Positions 4,694 to 5,416 of a stretch of DNA of 5,416 nucleotides are shown here, one piece after another. Both the position numbers and the translations under genes were made by a program. This stretch comes from an uncultured Alphaproteobacteria bacterium. GTDB lineage: Bacteria; Pseudomonadota; Alphaproteobacteria; Paracaedibacterales; CAIULA01. The stretch covers positions 1 through 5,416 of the forward strand of contig CAIVFQ010000035.1 of assembly GCA_903905285.1 (NCBI GenBank), given 5' to 3'. Under the pieces are notes generated by a model, which was not told the DNA's origin, searched no databases, and saw only the letters and a program-made list of their open reading frames with translations. The stretch's first letter is position 1. Each line of letters begins with the position of its first letter.

Positions 4694-5291
4694 ATGAAAA
4701 CAATTACAGTTGTGTTTTTATGGAGCGTGGGCCATAACGATATGACACTTGAAGTCTAGCAAGTTTTTGGGTTCGAACAAATCACACTGACTTTGTTTGG
4801 ATCCAGAAGATTTGTGACCATCGCTTTGCGATGACAAAAACAAAAAGCTCACCCGATTATACAAAGAACAATCATCTGTATGGAAGAGTTTTTTGGCGTG
4901 TATTTGACAACTTTTCTTTAAGTTAAAGACCATGACCAACGAAAAAGAATCTTTTCTTTTAAATGTGAAACTAGAAACTCTAAAAACCATTAGAGGTATA
5001 AATTTCACCGCAAGAGAGATGGAAATCCTTGCCTGCATTATCAGTGTCAGAAGAATTAAAAAAATTGCGTCTTTATTATCTATTGCGCCCAAAACTGCTG
5101 AAACGCATGTTCGCAACATCATGCTCAAGATTCAGTGCAATTCACGTGAAAGTATTGTCGACTTTATCGAACAGTCAGGAAAACTTTCCCTCATCAAATA
5201 TCACTACCAACATCTCGTCCCCCAAAAGACGCCCAGGGAAAGTTTCAGCGAAGAAAATCCACTGCAACCATCTTCGTTTATAGTCTCCTAA
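4694..5291 (+). pseudogene. Probable full-length LuxR-type regulator gene, broken by two frameshifts
   Basis: Joining three frames gives one protein of about 199 residues ending in a LuxR-type helix-turn-helix. Frame one starts at ATG 4694 (AGGG 6 bp upstream) and reads MKTITVVFLWSVGHNDMTLE up to TAG 4757-4759. Frame two is open from 4753 to TAA 4924-4926 and reads SLASFWVRTNHTDFVWIQKI, then later HLYGRVFWRVFDNFSL. Frame three is the HTH frame, open from 4908. Each junction needs one added base: near 4753-4759, and in the T/A-rich stretch 4908-4926. About 200 residues with the HTH at the C-terminus is the common LuxR-family layout, which supports the repair. If wrong, 4543-4931 is simply intergenic apart from the promoter and hairpin. 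I see nothing else in it. Confidence 0.4.
4932..5291 (+). CDS. LuxR-type helix-turn-helix DNA-binding protein
   Basis: The 119-residue frame carries a LuxR/GerE helix-turn-helix at about residues 22-82. INFTAREMEILACI (23-36) is the first helix with the typical T-x-R-E, KKIASLLSI (43-51) the scaffold helix, and PKTAETHVRNIMLKI (53-67) the recognition helix, followed by NSRESIVDFIEQ. This wording is reminiscent of LuxR-HTH proteins of intracellular Holosporales and Legionella-like bacteria (recollection, not searched). The start at ATG 4932 has only weak purines upstream (TAAAG). No sensory or receiver domain is present in this frame, and about 35 unremarkable residues follow the HTH. It is either a stand-alone small regulator or the surviving C-terminal part of a frameshifted ~199-residue regulator beginning at 4694. 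Targets are unknown. Confidence 0.8.
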   Translation: MTNEKESFLLNVKLETLKTIRGINFTAREMEILACIISVRRIKKIASLLSIAPKTAETHVRNIMLKIQCNSRESIVDFIEQSGKLSLIKYHYQHLVPQKTPRESFSEENPLQPSSFIVS

Positions 5292-5303
5292 TTGGTTAAA
5301 ACC

Positions 5304-5319
5304 TTCGCCTTCAGGCGAA
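5304..5319. terminator. Short GC hairpin after the LuxR-type gene
   Basis: TTCGCC (5304-5309) and GGCGAA (5314-5319) form a 6 bp stem with a TTCA loop, 12 bp after the stop of the LuxR-type frame. The plus direction has no T-tract. The minus direction has GGTTTT. It could be a weak terminator in either direction. Confidence 0.4.
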
Positions 5320-5416
5320 AGAGACTTCAGTCCTTGTTTGTATTCTTAAAATTTTAGTAGAGATGGATTTGCATTTGTGCGTCTCATCTGGTACCCTGAG
5401 CCGCAGTAAAGCGCGC
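5311..5416 (-). CDS. Possible C-terminal end of a gene entering from the right edge
   Basis: A minus-strand frame is open from the window edge for 34 codons to a TGA (5311-5313) lying in the loop of the hairpin at 5304-5319. The visible end reads KILRIQTRTEVSFA. It is basic and unremarkable, and no family can be named. An open stretch this short is expected by chance fairly often, so the support is the adjoining hairpin only. A competing plus-strand frame from ATG 5363 is also open to the edge, for 18 codons. Confidence 0.2.
   Translation of the reverse strand, partial: RALLRLRVPDETHKCKSISTKILRIQTRTEVSFA

Noticed and set aside
4763..4785. GGTTCGAAC resembling a tRNA T-loop.
   Set aside because: The flanking bases do not form a 5 bp T-stem, and no acceptor, D or anticodon arms are found around it.
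4819..4833. CATCGC-TTT-GCGATG hairpin.
   Set aside because: It has a 6 bp stem, no U-tract on either strand and lies inside a probable former coding stretch, so it is not called a terminator.
4904..4932. TTGACA just upstream of the LuxR-type frame as a -35 element.
   Set aside because: No -10 is found at 16-18 bp, and such a promoter would start inside the coding region.
4718..5128. 136-codon minus-strand open frame antisense to the LuxR-type gene, ending 29 bp before the orphan terminator.
   Set aside because: It overlaps a clear HTH coding frame, shows no family features and has no good ribosome binding site. The position of the terminator is suggestive but not enough.
5029..5283. 84-codon plus-strand frame overlapping the LuxR-type gene.
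   Set aside because: It is a shifted-frame shadow of the HTH; the HTH frame has the recognisable domain.

Overview
The window looks like a piece of chromosome from a host-associated alphaproteobacterium, most plausibly of the Holosporales/Odyssella-Paracaedibacter type (inference from gene content, AT-rich sequence and gene decay; no database search was possible). The guides are a membrane-anchored CycM-type cytochrome c, a Pal lipoprotein, NuoA/NuoB of respiratory complex I, FolD, YggT and a short LuxR-type helix-turn-helix protein.

Layout. 1-726: accessory flank. A minus-strand partial ORF runs off the left edge. Next comes a plus-strand gene that reads coherently only if two single-base deletions are repaired (81-726). 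Its last 99 codons survive as one open frame ending in a calmodulin IQ-like motif. 713-1249 (-): membrane-anchored cytochrome c, overlapping the end of the plus-strand frame by 14 bp. 1297-1328: strong terminator of the next minus-strand gene, followed at once by the -10 of the cytochrome gene. 1352-1810 (-): pal, with its own promoter. 1956-4112 (-): a tight four-gene block transcribed yggT, folD, nuoA, nuoB, with gaps of 10 and 15 bp and a 10 bp overlap. 4113-4542: a possible operator hairpin and a small secreted-protein gene (-) with a very good ribosome binding site and promoter, probably frameshifted near its end. 4543-4931 holds that promoter, an orphan minus-strand terminator hairpin and what looks like the frameshifted N-terminal half of a regulator. 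4932-5291 (+): LuxR-type HTH ORF. 5292-5416: a hairpin and short edge ORFs.

How it fits together. The core genes serve aerobic respiration (NuoAB feed electrons in; the cytochrome c carries them between the bc1 complex and the terminal oxidase), envelope integrity (Pal), one-carbon metabolism (FolD) and a membrane function (YggT). They are intact and well spaced. Both flanks carry genes with single-base indels, a contrast typical of reductive genome evolution, although sequencing or assembly error would look the same. I see no CRISPR array, tRNA, rRNA or complete insertion sequence, and no convincing new multi-gene system. The most interesting items are the three frameshifted accessory loci, the IQ-like tail, and nuoAB sitting apart from nuoC and behind yggT-folD.
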